The position numbers and the translations under genes are program-made. The notes beneath the pieces were generated by a model, which made no database searches, had not been told where the DNA came from, and saw only the letters and a list, made by a program, of their open reading frames with translations. 64,000 bases of DNA from Lentisphaera marina (GTDB taxonomy: Bacteria > Verrucomicrobiota > Lentisphaeria > Lentisphaerales > Lentisphaeraceae): assembly GCF_028745505.1 (NCBI RefSeq), contig NZ_JAQZZL010000001.1, positions 434,001 to 498,000 of the forward strand. The letters are read 5' to 3'. Within the stretch, counting starts at the first letter, position 1; each line of letters begins with the position of its first letter. Positions 1 to 11,979 of this stretch are shown piece by piece.

Positions 1-187
1 TGCCACAAATTTTCACTTCACCTGAACTTGGACTTAAATAACCCGTAATCATCCTGATAGTTGTTGACTTCCCTGCTCCATTGGGACCAATAAACCCTAA
101 GATGTCGCCTTTTTCTACCTTTAAGCTAACCTGATTCACTGCCCGTATATCACCAAAGTAGCGCACTAAATTATTAACTTCTATCAT
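1..187 (-). CDS. ABC transporter ATP-binding protein, N-terminal part only
   Basis: The gene runs off the left edge, so only about 62 N-terminal residues are visible. They contain a complete Walker A motif (GPNGAGKST) about 35 residues in, after the usual aromatic stacking residue (RYFGDIRAV). Established knowledge: this short N-terminus followed by GFIGPNGAGKSTTIRMI is typical of ATPases that serve ABC-2 type exporters, including gliding-motility (GldA-like) transporters. The ATG at 187-185 is the natural start because the beta strand begins directly after it (MIEVNNL). It is divergent from fumarase with about 118 bases between them. Signature and Walker B motifs lie outside the window, so the substrate cannot be inferred. 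Confidence 0.85.
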   Translation of the reverse strand, partial: MIEVNNLVRYFGDIRAVNQVSLKVEKGDILGFIGPNGAGKSTTIRMITGYLSPSSGEVKICG

Positions 188-305
188 TATTGTCCTGCCT
201 AGGTATTGTGCATTTATTTAACTCCGCTAAAATAACACCTAATAACAATTTTGAACTCATTTTGCGTACAATTTTTGCGCTTATAGCAAATAAAAAGGAA
301 ATATC

Positions 306-1919
306 ATGGCAGACTTTAGCTACAGTCCCATCTTCCAGTTTGGTAAAGATGAAACCCAGTACAAATTTATCGGTAAAGAAGGTGTGAGCTCCGTAAGTTG
401 TGGAGATCAAGAATTTCTTAAAGTTGAACCTGAAGCACTTCAAAAAATCGCTTGCGAAGCCTTCTATGATGTCAGCCATTTCTTGAGAGCGAAACACTTA
501 GATTCGCTCTCCTCTATACTCCGTGATCCCGAAGCTTCTGAGAATGATAAGTTCGTTGCGGGTCAATTATTGAAAAATGCTGTTATTGCTGCACAAAAAG
601 TACTGCCTTCATGCCAAGACACTGGTACAGCTATTATCATGGGCAAAAAAGGCGAGCGCGTTATCACTGGTTTTGACGATGCCGAAGCACTCTCTCGTGG
701 TGTTCATGAAATATACACAAGAGCTAACTTGCGCTTCTCACAAGTTGCTCCACTCGATATGTATACAGAGAAAAACACAGGCACTAACCTTCCTGCACAA
801 ATTGATATTTACTCCACTCAGGGCGACGAATATAAATTCCTCATGCTCGCTAAGGGCGGTGGCTCGGCCAACAAAACTTATCTTTATCAAAAGACCAAGG
901 CATTACTCAACGAAGATTCGATGCTCGAATTTGTCAGAACTCATATAACTGACTTAGGTACTGCGGCTTGCCCTCCTTATCACTTAGCGCTTGTCATTGG
1001 CGGCACTTCTGCGGAGATGAACCTCAAAACACTTAAACTTGCTTCTGCAGGTTACCTCGACACACTACCTACTGAAGGCGATATGACGGGTCGTGCTTTC
1101 CGCGATACTAAACTCGAAGAACAGATTCTTCAGATTTCCCGTGAATGTGGCTTAGGTGCACAATTCGGTGGTAAATATTTCTGTCATGATGTTCGCGTCA
1201 TTCGCCTCCCTCGTCATGGTGCTTCTTGTCCCGTCGGCATGGGTGTTTCTTGCTCAGCTGACCGCAATATTAAAGGCAAAATCACTAAGGAAGGCATCTT
1301 CATTGAACAGCTCGAAGAGCATCCAGAGAAATATCTCCCCGACACAGCTAACAATCCAGCTGAAAAAGTTGATGTCATTGACCTCAACCTAGATGATCCT
1401 ATGGCTGATAACTTAGCGAAACTCAAAGATTCCCCTGTCATGACTCGTGTTAATCTCTCCGGTACCATCATCGTGGCTCGTGACATTGCTCACGCCAAGC
1501 TTAAAGAACGCTTAGATGCCGGCGAAGATATGCCTGATTACATGAAGAAATATCCCGTCTATTATGCGGGTCCCGCAAAAACTCCCGAGGGTTTAGCTTC
1601 TGGTTCCTTCGGCCCAACAACTGCTCAGCGCATGGATCCATATGTTGCTCCTTTCCAAGCCGCAGGTGGCAGCATGATTATGTTAGCGAAAGGCAACCGC
1701 ACTAAACAAGTTCGTGAAGCTTGTGGTCAATATGGTGGATTCTATCTTGGCTCAATTGGCGGACCTGCTGCTATTCTCGGTAGAGACGTCATTACTAAAG
1801 TTGAAGTTCAAGAATACGAAGAACTAGGTATGGAAGCTATCTGGAAAATCCAAGTAAAAGATTTCCCTGCTTTCGTTATTATCAATAACAAAGGTGAAGA
1901 CTTCTTCGCTGGTATTTAA
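306..1919 (+). CDS. fumA: Fumarate hydratase class I (iron-sulfur, FumA type)
   Basis: Catalyses reversible hydration of fumarate to L-malate in the TCA cycle in the cytoplasm. The 537-residue product is close to the usual length of single-chain class I fumarases (E. coli FumA, 548). Three cysteines in the expected context, C103 (SCQDTGTA), C222 (GTAACPP) and C316 (GVSCSADR), match the three ligands of the oxygen-sensitive 4Fe-4S cluster, leaving one iron free for substrate as in the family. The C-terminal third has the [10 protein letters not shown] and GSIGGPAA motifs of the beta domain. The ATG at 306 follows an AAGGAA ribosome site. A strong terminator follows directly, so it is monocistronic. 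Confidence 0.96.
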   Translation: MADFSYSPIFQFGKDETQYKFIGKEGVSSVSCGDQEFLKVEPEALQKIACEAFYDVSHFLRAKHLDSLSSILRDPEASENDKFVAGQLLKNAVIAAQKVLPSCQDTGTAIIMGKKGERVITGFDDAEALSRGVHEIYTRANLRFSQVAPLDMYTEKNTGTNLPAQIDIYSTQGDEYKFLMLAKGGGSANKTYLYQKTKALLNEDSMLEFVRTHITDLGTAACPPYHLALVIGGTSAEMNLKTLKLASAGYLDTLPTEGDMTGRAFRDTKLEEQILQISRECGLGAQFGGKYFCHDVRVIRLPRHGASCPVGMGVSCSADRNIKGKITKEGIFIEQLEEHPEKYLPDTANNPAEKVDVIDLNLDDPMADNLAKLKDSPVMTRVNLSGTIIVARDIAHAKLKERLDAGEDMPDYMKKYPVYYAGPAKTPEGLASGSFGPTTAQRMDPYVAPFQAAGGSMIMLAKGNRTKQVREACGQYGGFYLGSIGGPAAILGRDVITKVEVQEYEELGMEAIWKIQVKDFPAFVIINNKGEDFFAGI

Positions 1920-1942
1920 TCAATCCTACTAATTTCTAGCTT

Positions 1943-1973
1943 AAAAGCCACTGAGCATCTCAGTGGCTTTTTT
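1943..1973 (+). terminator. Rho-independent terminator of the fumarase gene
   Basis: A perfect 13-bp stem (1943-1955 with 1959-1971) with a three-base loop is followed by a T run. It lies 24 bases after the fumarase stop. Confidence 0.93.
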
Positions 1974-2084
1974 GTGTTTCAAAACAAGTCTTTTTCACAT
2001 TTTTAATCATAAAAATATTTGGACTTTAAGCAATTCATTTCCATAGTAATACTTCAACCTCGTCAATATAAGGAAAGAGAGTTA

Positions 2085-2579
2085 ATGAAAAAGATAGCAT
2101 TAATTATGTTACTACTATGTTTCGGTGTAAACGCAAAAGACAAAACAGTTGATTACACAAAAGCTGCATCATGGAAAAGTTTAGAGAAATACCTCGTCAA
2201 TGAAAAAGGACGTAAAATTAAAGGCCTCGATCTTTCAAAAAAAGATTACATCATGATCTACTTCTCGGCTAGTTGGTGCCCGCCTTGCCGAAAGTTCACT
2301 CCTGGCTTAGTTGAGTATTATAACAAACATGCTAAAACAGATAACTTTGAACTCATATTTTACACAAGTGATCGCAGCGAAAAGGCTTCAGAGAAATATA
2401 TGCAAGACTATAAAATGCCTTGGCCCACAGTGAAGTTTAGTAAAATGAAGTATGTCGACTTAGATCAGTTTAGTAGCACAGGGATTCCCCACTTAGTCTT
2501 AATCGATAAAGAAGGTAAAGTCTTAGCTAAAGGTCAATCTGTTACCCTCAGAAAAATGGATGAATTAATGGGGCGTTAA
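2085..2579 (+). CDS. Exported thioredoxin-like protein (TlpA/nucleoredoxin type)
   Basis: A 164-residue protein with an N-terminal signal peptide (lysine pair, then IALIMLLLCFGVNA) and a thioredoxin fold. The redox motif WCPPC is at residues 64-68 in the context SASWCPPCRKF, and a conserved cis-proline loop (GIPHLVLID) lies near the C-terminus. Family knowledge: such proteins act outside the cytoplasmic membrane as thiol-disulfide reductases. The start at 2085 is chosen because AGGAAAGAG precedes it and it gives a clean signal peptide; an in-frame upstream start at 2019 would add 22 residues before the signal. No redox partner is next to it, so its substrate is unknown. A terminator follows. 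Confidence 0.85.
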   Translation: MKKIALIMLLLCFGVNAKDKTVDYTKAASWKSLEKYLVNEKGRKIKGLDLSKKDYIMIYFSASWCPPCRKFTPGLVEYYNKHAKTDNFELIFYTSDRSEKASEKYMQDYKMPWPTVKFSKMKYVDLDQFSSTGIPHLVLIDKEGKVLAKGQSVTLRKMDELMGR

Positions 2580-2601
2580 TTCAACTACAAATAACTCAAC
2601 T

Positions 2602-2633
2602 AATCCGTAGTCTAAACAACTGCGGATTTTTTT
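2602..2633 (+). terminator. Rho-independent terminator of the thioredoxin-like gene
   Basis: A 9-bp stem (2602-2610 with 2620-2628, one G-U pair) is followed by seven or more T residues. Confidence 0.85.
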
Positions 2634-2639
2634 ATACTC

Positions 2640-2757
2640 ATTCCTCAGTTCTTGTGCTAAGTTGGGATAAGTTTCGTACAGACCCATTGTATGTAGTACA
2701 AACTTTAGTTTGCTTACGACTTCATGCTAATTAAATCTATATTTGAATTATCTATCA
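2640..2757. other. Gene-free spacer before the palindromic element
   Basis: No coding region is visible. One small hairpin, CAAACT-TT-AGTTTG near 2699-2712, resembles the style of the hairpins in the adjacent element and may belong to the same repeat array. Nothing else is recognised. Confidence 0.4.
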
Positions 2758-3018
2758 CACGCTAAAGAGCTTGTGTGAAAAACACTCTTTTAGGTGCAGA
2801 GCACCGATAGAGAGTAGCGTGTGGCGCAGCCACACGTTTGAAAGAAAAATATATCTAAGGTGCATCGCACCGACACAAGATATTGAATGTGTCGGACTTA
2901 CAGCCCTCTATTTTAGTAGAACTCACAACATGCACCTCACGGTGCACGCTACAATTTGTCGGGCTTTCAGCCCTAATGTGAGCTGTATTTTTGTTTTTCA
3001 CACAGTCTCTAAAGCGTG
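2758..3018. repeat. Branched palindromic element (nested hairpins inside a long inverted repeat)
   Basis: This gene-free stretch is built almost entirely of nested palindromes. The outer arms 2758-2784 and 2992-3018 are imperfect inverted repeats, with 13 consecutive perfect pairs (2772-2784 with 2992-3004) plus blocks of 4 and 6. Inside lie short hairpins with three-base loops at 2793-2805, 2818-2836, 2859-2871 and 2961-2973. Others are a four-base-loop hairpin at 2931-2946, an 8-bp stem at 2870-2877/2888-2895, and a stem at 2922-2927/2977-2982 that encloses two of them. Two sub-units occur twice: 2793-2807 resembles 2859-2873 (13 of 15 bases), and 2891-2907 resembles 2958-2974 (15 of 17). 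An open reading frame across it (2771-3121) has no protein-like features. It could be a non-autonomous mobile or REP-like repeat, or a structured RNA. Confidence 0.75.
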
Positions 3019-3083
3019 CACTACCTACCTCTCCGGAAGTAGAAAAATCTATCTAACAGCCTCATCCGCCCGTGTGGCAGCAC

Positions 3084-3119
3084 AAAAAAAAGCACTGAAT
3101 AATAAATTATTCAGTGCTT
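3084..3119 (-). terminator. Distal terminator of the rRNA operon
   Basis: A perfect 14-bp stem (3090-3103 with 3106-3119) reads, on the minus strand, into a run of T residues (the A run at 3084-3090). It is the second terminator downstream of the 5S gene. Confidence 0.85.
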
Positions 3120-3202
3120 AAAAATGTTCCGGACTTAGCCAGATTGCTATAGGATAGTAAGTATAATAACCTACCGCCCTTACGGAAGTATTTCGCAGGC
3201 AT

Positions 3203-3235
3203 AAAAAAAGCATCCAAACTTACGTTTGGATGCTT
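3203..3235 (-). terminator. Proximal terminator of the rRNA operon
   Basis: A perfect 12-bp stem (3208-3219 with 3224-3235) with a four-base loop is followed on the minus strand by seven T residues. It lies about 10 bases past the 5S 3' end. Confidence 0.93.
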
Positions 3236-3245
3236 CGAAAAAAAA

Positions 3246-3361
3246 GGCTGGCAACGACCTGCTCTCCCACAGTCTTAACTGCAGTACCATCGGCGCTGGA
3301 GGTCTTAACTACCGAGTTCGGGATGGGATCGGGTGTGGCTCCTCCGCTGTGGTTACCAGCC
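3246..3361 (-). rRNA. rrf: 5S ribosomal RNA
   Basis: About 116 bases. Read on the minus strand it starts with CCGGCTGGTAACCACAGCGG, contains the conserved CCCGATCCCATCCCGAACTCG region, and ends with a strand pairing back to the start (GGTTGCCAGCC-type closing helix). It is downstream of 23S in the same orientation. The ends are estimated from the terminal helix and may be off by one or two bases. Confidence 0.93.
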
Positions 3362-3398
3362 GGAAAATGTTGGGAAGAAAACTTAGTGATGATTGAGT

Positions 3399-3407
3399 AG
3401 ATCGCAA
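3399..3407 (-). other. 3' arm of the 23S rRNA processing stem
   Basis: AGATCGCAA at 3399-3407 is complementary to TTGCGATCT at 6485-6493 in the 16S-23S spacer, and the flanking bases continue a looser pairing. The two arms bracket the 23S gene as expected for an RNase III-type precursor stem. Confidence 0.6.
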
Positions 3408-3487
3408 GACCTAACTTAGTAGAGTTAGTTACTTGTGTGCTTATTATCTTTTTTAGGTGGCATCGAGTTGATGACAACTAAAAAAGA

Positions 3488-6408
<2,921 letters not shown>

Positions 6409-6728
6409 AAAAATATTAAAAATAATATCTTCAGCGACACACCTAATTCTTACTAAGTCTTTCTTTGTCTTGTATTCTTTTGGTTTGCGATCTTGGTATA
6501 AATTGTTTTTTGGTTTGTTCTTTCAATTATAAATAATTAAAAGACCTCAATTATACTTTGACTCTTTCATTCTATTGTTTTCTTCCTTTCAAAGATCTTA
6601 TATCGAAGTGGCGTTCTCGCCGCTTGATATTTGAATTATACGATAGTAACGGGGTAATAAGTCTTGTAAAAAAGTACTCTAATCAAGAAGTAAATCTTGA
6701 GTCGAGGTTAGTCTTTTTCATTCCTTAA
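6409..6728 (-). other. 16S-23S internal transcribed spacer without tRNA genes
   Basis: A 320-base spacer of mostly low-GC sequence. No tRNA-Ile or tRNA-Ala cloverleaf is seen: there is no GGTTCGAATC-type T arm and no acceptor pairing. It holds one arm of the 23S precursor stem (near 6485-6493) and one arm of the 16S precursor stem (6624-6653). Confidence 0.85.
6624..6653 (-). other. 3' arm of the 16S rRNA processing stem
   Basis: These 30 bases match the reverse complement of 8340-8369 at 28 of 30 positions; one of the two differences is a transition and the other a transversion. The arms flank the 16S gene, so the transcript folds into a long double strand typical of RNase III processing. 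Confidence 0.88.
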
Positions 6729-8246
<1,518 letters not shown>

Positions 8247-8704
8247 TGATTGTGTTTGTATCCGACTTAATTACTTAAAATATTTCTATTGAGTTTTCTC
8301 TCGAAAAAATTAACTCTTAAATCATAAATGATTTAGGAGCCCGTTACTATCATATAATTCAACTATCAAACATCTTCTTTTTCTTGCTCGTAAAGCGCGC
8401 TTTCGGCTTCGTTTTGTCCCCGTCGTTTCTGACGAGGCCCTTAGGTTATCCCCAGTTCTTTTTTCCGCAAACCGCTTTTGAATCTTTTCTTAACTTTTTC
8501 TTGATTTTACAGCGTCAGCAACAAGCCTACTTAGAGCCTTTTGTTGATTAGCAATAACTTAGGGAGATTAGAAGTTTTTCATTTTTTTACTTAAGTTTCG
8601 CTAGTCCTACTTAGTTTCTCTCAAGCTAAGCTCATTTCACTATAGATTTGATTATCCTGAGCTCTAAAATATATTCAAAATCTAACTAAAAGGGAAGAGT
8701 CATC
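8247..8704 (-). promoter_or_regulatory. rRNA operon leader and promoter region
   Basis: No gene lies in these 458 bases between 16S and the divergent DHFR gene. It holds the 5' arm of the 16S processing stem (8340-8369). A leader hairpin at 8418-8437 has seven pairs on the transcript strand, one of them G-U. A possible minus-strand promoter is TTGCGG (8465-8470) with TAACCT (8443-8448), spacer 16, but both boxes are weak, and a better promoter may lie further upstream. The DHFR ribosome site AAAGGGAAGAG is at the right end. Confidence 0.5.
8340..8369 (-). other. 5' arm of the 16S rRNA processing stem
   Basis: Complementary partner of 6624-6653 (28 of 30 positions). It lies about 94 bases upstream of the mature 16S 5' end in the transcript. 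Confidence 0.88.
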
Positions 8705-9157
8705 ATGCTATCTATCATTAGCGCCATGGATAAAAATCGCCTTATCGGCACTGGCCAAGGTTTGCCTTGGAATATAAAAGAAGAGTATCAGCGCTATTTA
8801 GCCACGGTAAAAGGGCATCCCATTATTGTCGGTCGTAAAACTTTTGAATTGTCCGGCAAAGATCTACAGGAAGAGAAAGTCTTTATCTTGTCTACAAGCC
8901 AAACTGGTGACAATTACTTCTCTAATATAGAAGAGGCCATAAAAGCTTGTGGTGATGATGATATTTTTGTCACTGGTGGCGCCGAAGTTTATAAGCTAGC
9001 GATGCCTTTTGCTGACACCCTATATATAAGTGTCATTAAAGGTGAATATGAAGGCTGTATTTATTTCCCCGAAATTGATCCAAATACCTGGACTATTATT
9101 CAGCATGAAGAATGTCCAGAATATGATTATTATATCTACAAGAAGCTTGGTAACTAA
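8705..9157 (+). CDS. folA: Dihydrofolate reductase
   Basis: Reduces dihydrofolate to tetrahydrofolate with NADPH in the cytoplasm, supporting thymidylate, purine and methionine synthesis. The 150-residue length is typical. Visible motifs are SAMDKNRLIGTGQGLPWNI with the conserved LPW substrate loop, the acidic residue in the following helix, VGRKTFE at the NADPH site and VTGGAEVYKLAMPFADTLYIS near the end. The ATG at 8705 follows AAGGGAAGAG. It stands alone, divergent from the rRNA operon, and thymidylate synthase is not adjacent. No terminator is seen before the convergent DUF1348 gene. Confidence 0.95.
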   Translation: MLSIISAMDKNRLIGTGQGLPWNIKEEYQRYLATVKGHPIIVGRKTFELSGKDLQEEKVFILSTSQTGDNYFSNIEEAIKACGDDDIFVTGGAEVYKLAMPFADTLYISVIKGEYEGCIYFPEIDPNTWTIIQHEECPEYDYYIYKKLGN

Positions 9158-9236
9158 GGATTATTACTAATATAGCACCTAAACTCTAGGCCCATTATAT
9201 TACAATCATTACTATAAAACTTACATTACCTTTAAA

Positions 9237-9710
9237 CTAAAGGCCTAAATCTGATAAACTGGGATGATCAATGGGTCTTGGCCCTAATTCCCAAAAAAAC
9301 TTACGTTCGGACTCACTAATGACCAGATCATTTATACTGGCAAACCTAGTTTTCATTTGACCATTGCTATCAAACTCCCAGTTTTCATTGCCATATGATC
9401 TGAACCATTGTTTATTGATATCATGCCATTCATAGGCGAATCTTACTGCTATTCTATTTTCTGAGTAGGCCCAAATCTCTTTAATCAACCTGTACTGTAA
9501 CTCAGTTTGCCATTTCTTTTCTAGAAATGCAACTATTTCGTCTCGACCATTAATAAATTCGGATCTATTTCTCCACATGCTATCTTTGGTATATGCCATT
9601 GCAATACTTGCTGCTTGTTTAGTATTCCAAGCATTTTCTGCCATACGTACTTTCGCTACTGGAGCTTCTTCGTTAAATGGTGGAAATGGAGGTTTTGATT
9701 CATTCATCAT
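9237..9710 (-). CDS. DUF1348 family protein (NTF2-like fold)
   Basis: A 157-residue cytoplasmic protein with no signal peptide. The core (AENAWNTKQAASIAMAY, then WRNRSEFINGRDEIVAFL, then RFAYEWHD and WFRSYGNENWEF) is the pattern of the DUF1348 branch of the SnoaL/NTF2 superfamily, small cone-shaped alpha+beta proteins with no settled reaction. It is the last gene of the cyanate operon, 46 bases after cynS. Two adjacent ATG codons could serve as start (9710 or 9707); an AGAG lies upstream. Position suggests an accessory role in handling cyanate or its products, but this is inference from neighbourhood only. Confidence 0.8.
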   Translation of the reverse strand: MMNESKPPFPPFNEEAPVAKVRMAENAWNTKQAASIAMAYTKDSMWRNRSEFINGRDEIVAFLEKKWQTELQYRLIKEIWAYSENRIAVRFAYEWHDINKQWFRSYGNENWEFDSNGQMKTRFASINDLVISESERKFFWELGPRPIDHPSLSDLGL

Positions 9711-9756
9711 TAGAACTCTTTTTTGAATTTATTAATGGTCGTAATTACCCGAATTT

Positions 9757-10197
9757 TTACCATGCTTTGTAAGGCAAGAATTTTCCATTTAGGATTATTT
9801 TTACTCTATCGCCTTTGGGGTCTTCTTCTCTTTCAATGTCAAGTTTAAAGTCAATGGCACTCATAATTCCATCACCAAACTCTTCTTGAACAACCTGTCT
9901 TACACTTTCACCATACACTCCCGCGATCTCATAAAAGCGGTAAATTAATGGATCTGTTGCAACAGTCTGATCCCATATCTTAGGAGGGAATTCAGACAAA
10001 GCCTTTGTAACTTCGTCATCTAATCCTAAAAAATCGCTAAGTATTGTGGCTTTTTCAGGAACTATACTATTCATACCTAAGCATACTGAGGCTAAATAAA
10101 CTGGTGCCACACCAACTTCACTGGCTATAGCCTCCCATGTTAGCTCCTTGCTTTCCTTAGCTGCGATTATTTTTTCGGTCATTATTGATTTATCCAT
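9757..10197 (-). CDS. cynS: Cyanate hydratase (cyanase)
   Basis: Converts cyanate and bicarbonate to carbamate and CO2, the carbamate then giving ammonia and CO2. The 146-residue length is close to E. coli CynS (156). The N-terminal helical domain resembles a DNA-binding fold, as in the family. The catalytic triad is present as R87 (YRFYE), E90 and S113 (GIMSAIDF). The C-terminal GKFLPYKAW ends the dimer-forming domain. It follows the ABC transporter genes by about 104 bases and precedes the DUF1348 gene. No carbonic anhydrase gene (cynT) is adjacent, unlike the E. coli operon. Confidence 0.96.
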   Translation of the reverse strand: MDKSIMTEKIIAAKESKELTWEAIASEVGVAPVYLASVCLGMNSIVPEKATILSDFLGLDDEVTKALSEFPPKIWDQTVATDPLIYRFYEIAGVYGESVRQVVQEEFGDGIMSAIDFKLDIEREEDPKGDRVKIILNGKFLPYKAW

Positions 10198-10301
10198 ATT
10201 ACTTTCTCCAGTTTTTAATTTTATTAATTATTTAGTTTTGATTTTGGTTTTAATAATTGTTCAGTGTTTAATGTTTTAATTTTATTCTCCTTGTAGTTAA
10301 T

Positions 10302-11144
10302 TTAATTATCTTGAGTTGGGTCAACGGTTATAGGACTCTTCCGAACTTTATCACCGGTGAAATCTGAAGACCGCTCCACTAGAAATTTGATTAAATGTTT
10401 GCGGATTTTGTAATAGCCAGGGTCATCTATTACTTTACCTCTTTCCCTAGGCCTAGGGATATTGACAAGAACTTCTTCGGCTATACAGGCACCTGGTCCA
10501 TTTGACATTAATATAATTTTATCGGCAAGTAAAATTGCTTCATCTACATCATGGGTGATCATGAAAACAGTCTGTTTCGTTTCATTCCAAATTTTGATGA
10601 GTTCGTCTTGAATATTCCCCCGTGTCAAAGCATCTAAAGCTCCAAAAGGTTCATCAAGTAAAAGTAGTTTTGGATGAGTAGCAAATGCTCTGGCAATACT
10701 AACTCGCTGACGCATCCCCCCTGAAAGTTCAGATGGCTTTTTATTGACATTTTCACCCAAACCCACCATTTGCAGATATTTTAAGCTATGTTCTTCGACT
10801 TCCGCTTTACTTTTATTAGGAAAACGAGCTTTCACTCCAAAGGTCACATTCTTTAAGGCTGTCAGCCAAGGTAAAAGACTGTAATTTTGAAATACAACGC
10901 CCCTATCTAAACTAGAACCTACTACTTCTTTACCCTCCATTGAAATGTAACCTGTCGTAGGCTTATCTAGTCCAGCTAAAACATTGAGAATCGTCGACTT
11001 ACCACACCCAGAATGGCCAATAATACAAACAAACTCGCCTTTCTCTATTGTGTAGCTAATATCATCAAAAACTACATAATCAGAATCTGTCTTTTTACCT
11101 GGAAACTTTTTGCTCAAACATTCTAAGGTCAGAAAGCTCTTCAT
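10302..11144 (-). CDS. cynD: Cyanate/nitrate-type ABC transporter ATPase
   Basis: The nucleotide-binding subunit of a nitrate/taurine/cyanate (NrtD-SsuB type) importer, acting on the inner face of the membrane. Its 280 residues include Walker A GHSGCGKST, the Q loop VFQNYSLLPWLT, signature LSGGMRQRVSIARA, Walker B LLLLDEPFGALD and the switch histidine ITHDVDEA. The PWLTALKNV stretch after the Q loop is typical of this subfamily. It lies 3 bases after the permease gene and upstream of cynS, which points to cyanate rather than nitrate as substrate. It lacks the extra binding-protein-like domain of NrtC. The symbol is inferred from context. Confidence 0.88.
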   Translation of the reverse strand: MKSFLTLECLSKKFPGKKTDSDYVVFDDISYTIEKGEFVCIIGHSGCGKSTILNVLAGLDKPTTGYISMEGKEVVGSSLDRGVVFQNYSLLPWLTALKNVTFGVKARFPNKSKAEVEEHSLKYLQMVGLGENVNKKPSELSGGMRQRVSIARAFATHPKLLLLDEPFGALDALTRGNIQDELIKIWNETKQTVFMITHDVDEAILLADKIILMSNGPGACIAEEVLVNIPRPRERGKVIDDPGYYKIRKHLIKFLVERSSDFTGDKVRKSPITVDPTQDN

Positions 11145-11147
11145 AAT

Positions 11148-11975
11148 TTATTCCTCATAGACCACGAGCCGAGATAATGCATTCAAGATTAAATCCAAAG
11201 TCATCCCCACAAGGCCTATCATTATAATTGAAAAAATCACACTATTTAGGTCAAGGTTATTCCATTCATTCCAAACGTAATAGCCAATACCTGTACCCCC
11301 AACGAGCATTTCTGCTGCAACAATCACTAACCATGCGATCCCAATCGAAATTCGCATGCCAGTAAAGATGGTTGGCGCCGACGCAGGAAGGATGACACAG
11401 AAAGCCGTTTTTAACTTACTGAGCTCGTGAGTTTGAGCGACTTTTATCCAGTCTTTTCTTACATTAGATACACCGAAAGCTGTATTGAGTAACATTGGCC
11501 AAATTGAACATATAAAAATTACAAAAACTGCTGATTTTTCTGAATCTTTTATGATAAATAATGCCAAGGGCATCCACGCAAGTGGCGAGATTGGTTTGAG
11601 TATTTGAATGAAGGGGTTTAGAGCTTTATACATCAACTCAGACATCCCAATTACAAATCCTAAGGGTATGGCTATTGCTGCGGCAGCGCCAAAACCAATC
11701 AAAACTCTAACGAGTGAGTAAAAAAGTTGAATACCTATACCCTTATCGTTGGGTCCTGCATCATAAAATGGATCGCTCAATTCTTTGTATGCATGTTTGA
11801 AAACTTTTGAAGGAGGAGGCACTCTGGCCTCCTTGTCTTCACCGCCCATTAACAATGCAAACTCATCGAGTTCTTCAGTCGCTTTAGGTGCTTGATTGAA
11901 AACTTCCCAAAGAGCGAGCCCTACAAACAATATTACTATTGAGAGGAAGGCCGCCTTAATATTTAAGGAGCTCAA
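11148..11975 (-). CDS. cynB: Cyanate/nitrate-type ABC transporter permease
   Basis: A 275-residue membrane subunit with an N-terminal transmembrane segment (AAFLSIVILFVGLALWEVF), a periplasmic stretch and then the BPD_transp_1 core. The EAA-type loop that contacts the ATPase is visible around TAFGVSNVRKDWIKVAQTHELS. This matches NrtB/CynB proteins of the SsuC group. It follows the binding-protein gene by 4 bases and precedes the ATPase by 3, so the three subunits are cotranscribed. The substrate assignment depends on the downstream cyanase. Confidence 0.87.
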   Translation of the reverse strand: MSSLNIKAAFLSIVILFVGLALWEVFNQAPKATEELDEFALLMGGEDKEARVPPPSKVFKHAYKELSDPFYDAGPNDKGIGIQLFYSLVRVLIGFGAAAAIAIPLGFVIGMSELMYKALNPFIQILKPISPLAWMPLALFIIKDSEKSAVFVIFICSIWPMLLNTAFGVSNVRKDWIKVAQTHELSKLKTAFCVILPASAPTIFTGMRISIGIAWLVIVAAEMLVGGTGIGYYVWNEWNNLDLNSVIFSIIMIGLVGMTLDLILNALSRLVVYEE

Positions 11976-11979
11976 GATT

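Noticed and set aside
2640..3120. Possible CRISPR array
   Set aside because: The repeated units are few, unevenly spaced, palindromic and vary in sequence; no cas genes are nearby.
2771..3121. A 116-codon open frame with many cysteines and histidines
   Set aside because: It is a by-product of the palindromic element, which explains its composition; no ribosome site or known family.
6409..6728. Possible tRNA in the 16S-23S spacer
   Set aside because: No T-arm consensus or acceptor pairing is present on either strand.
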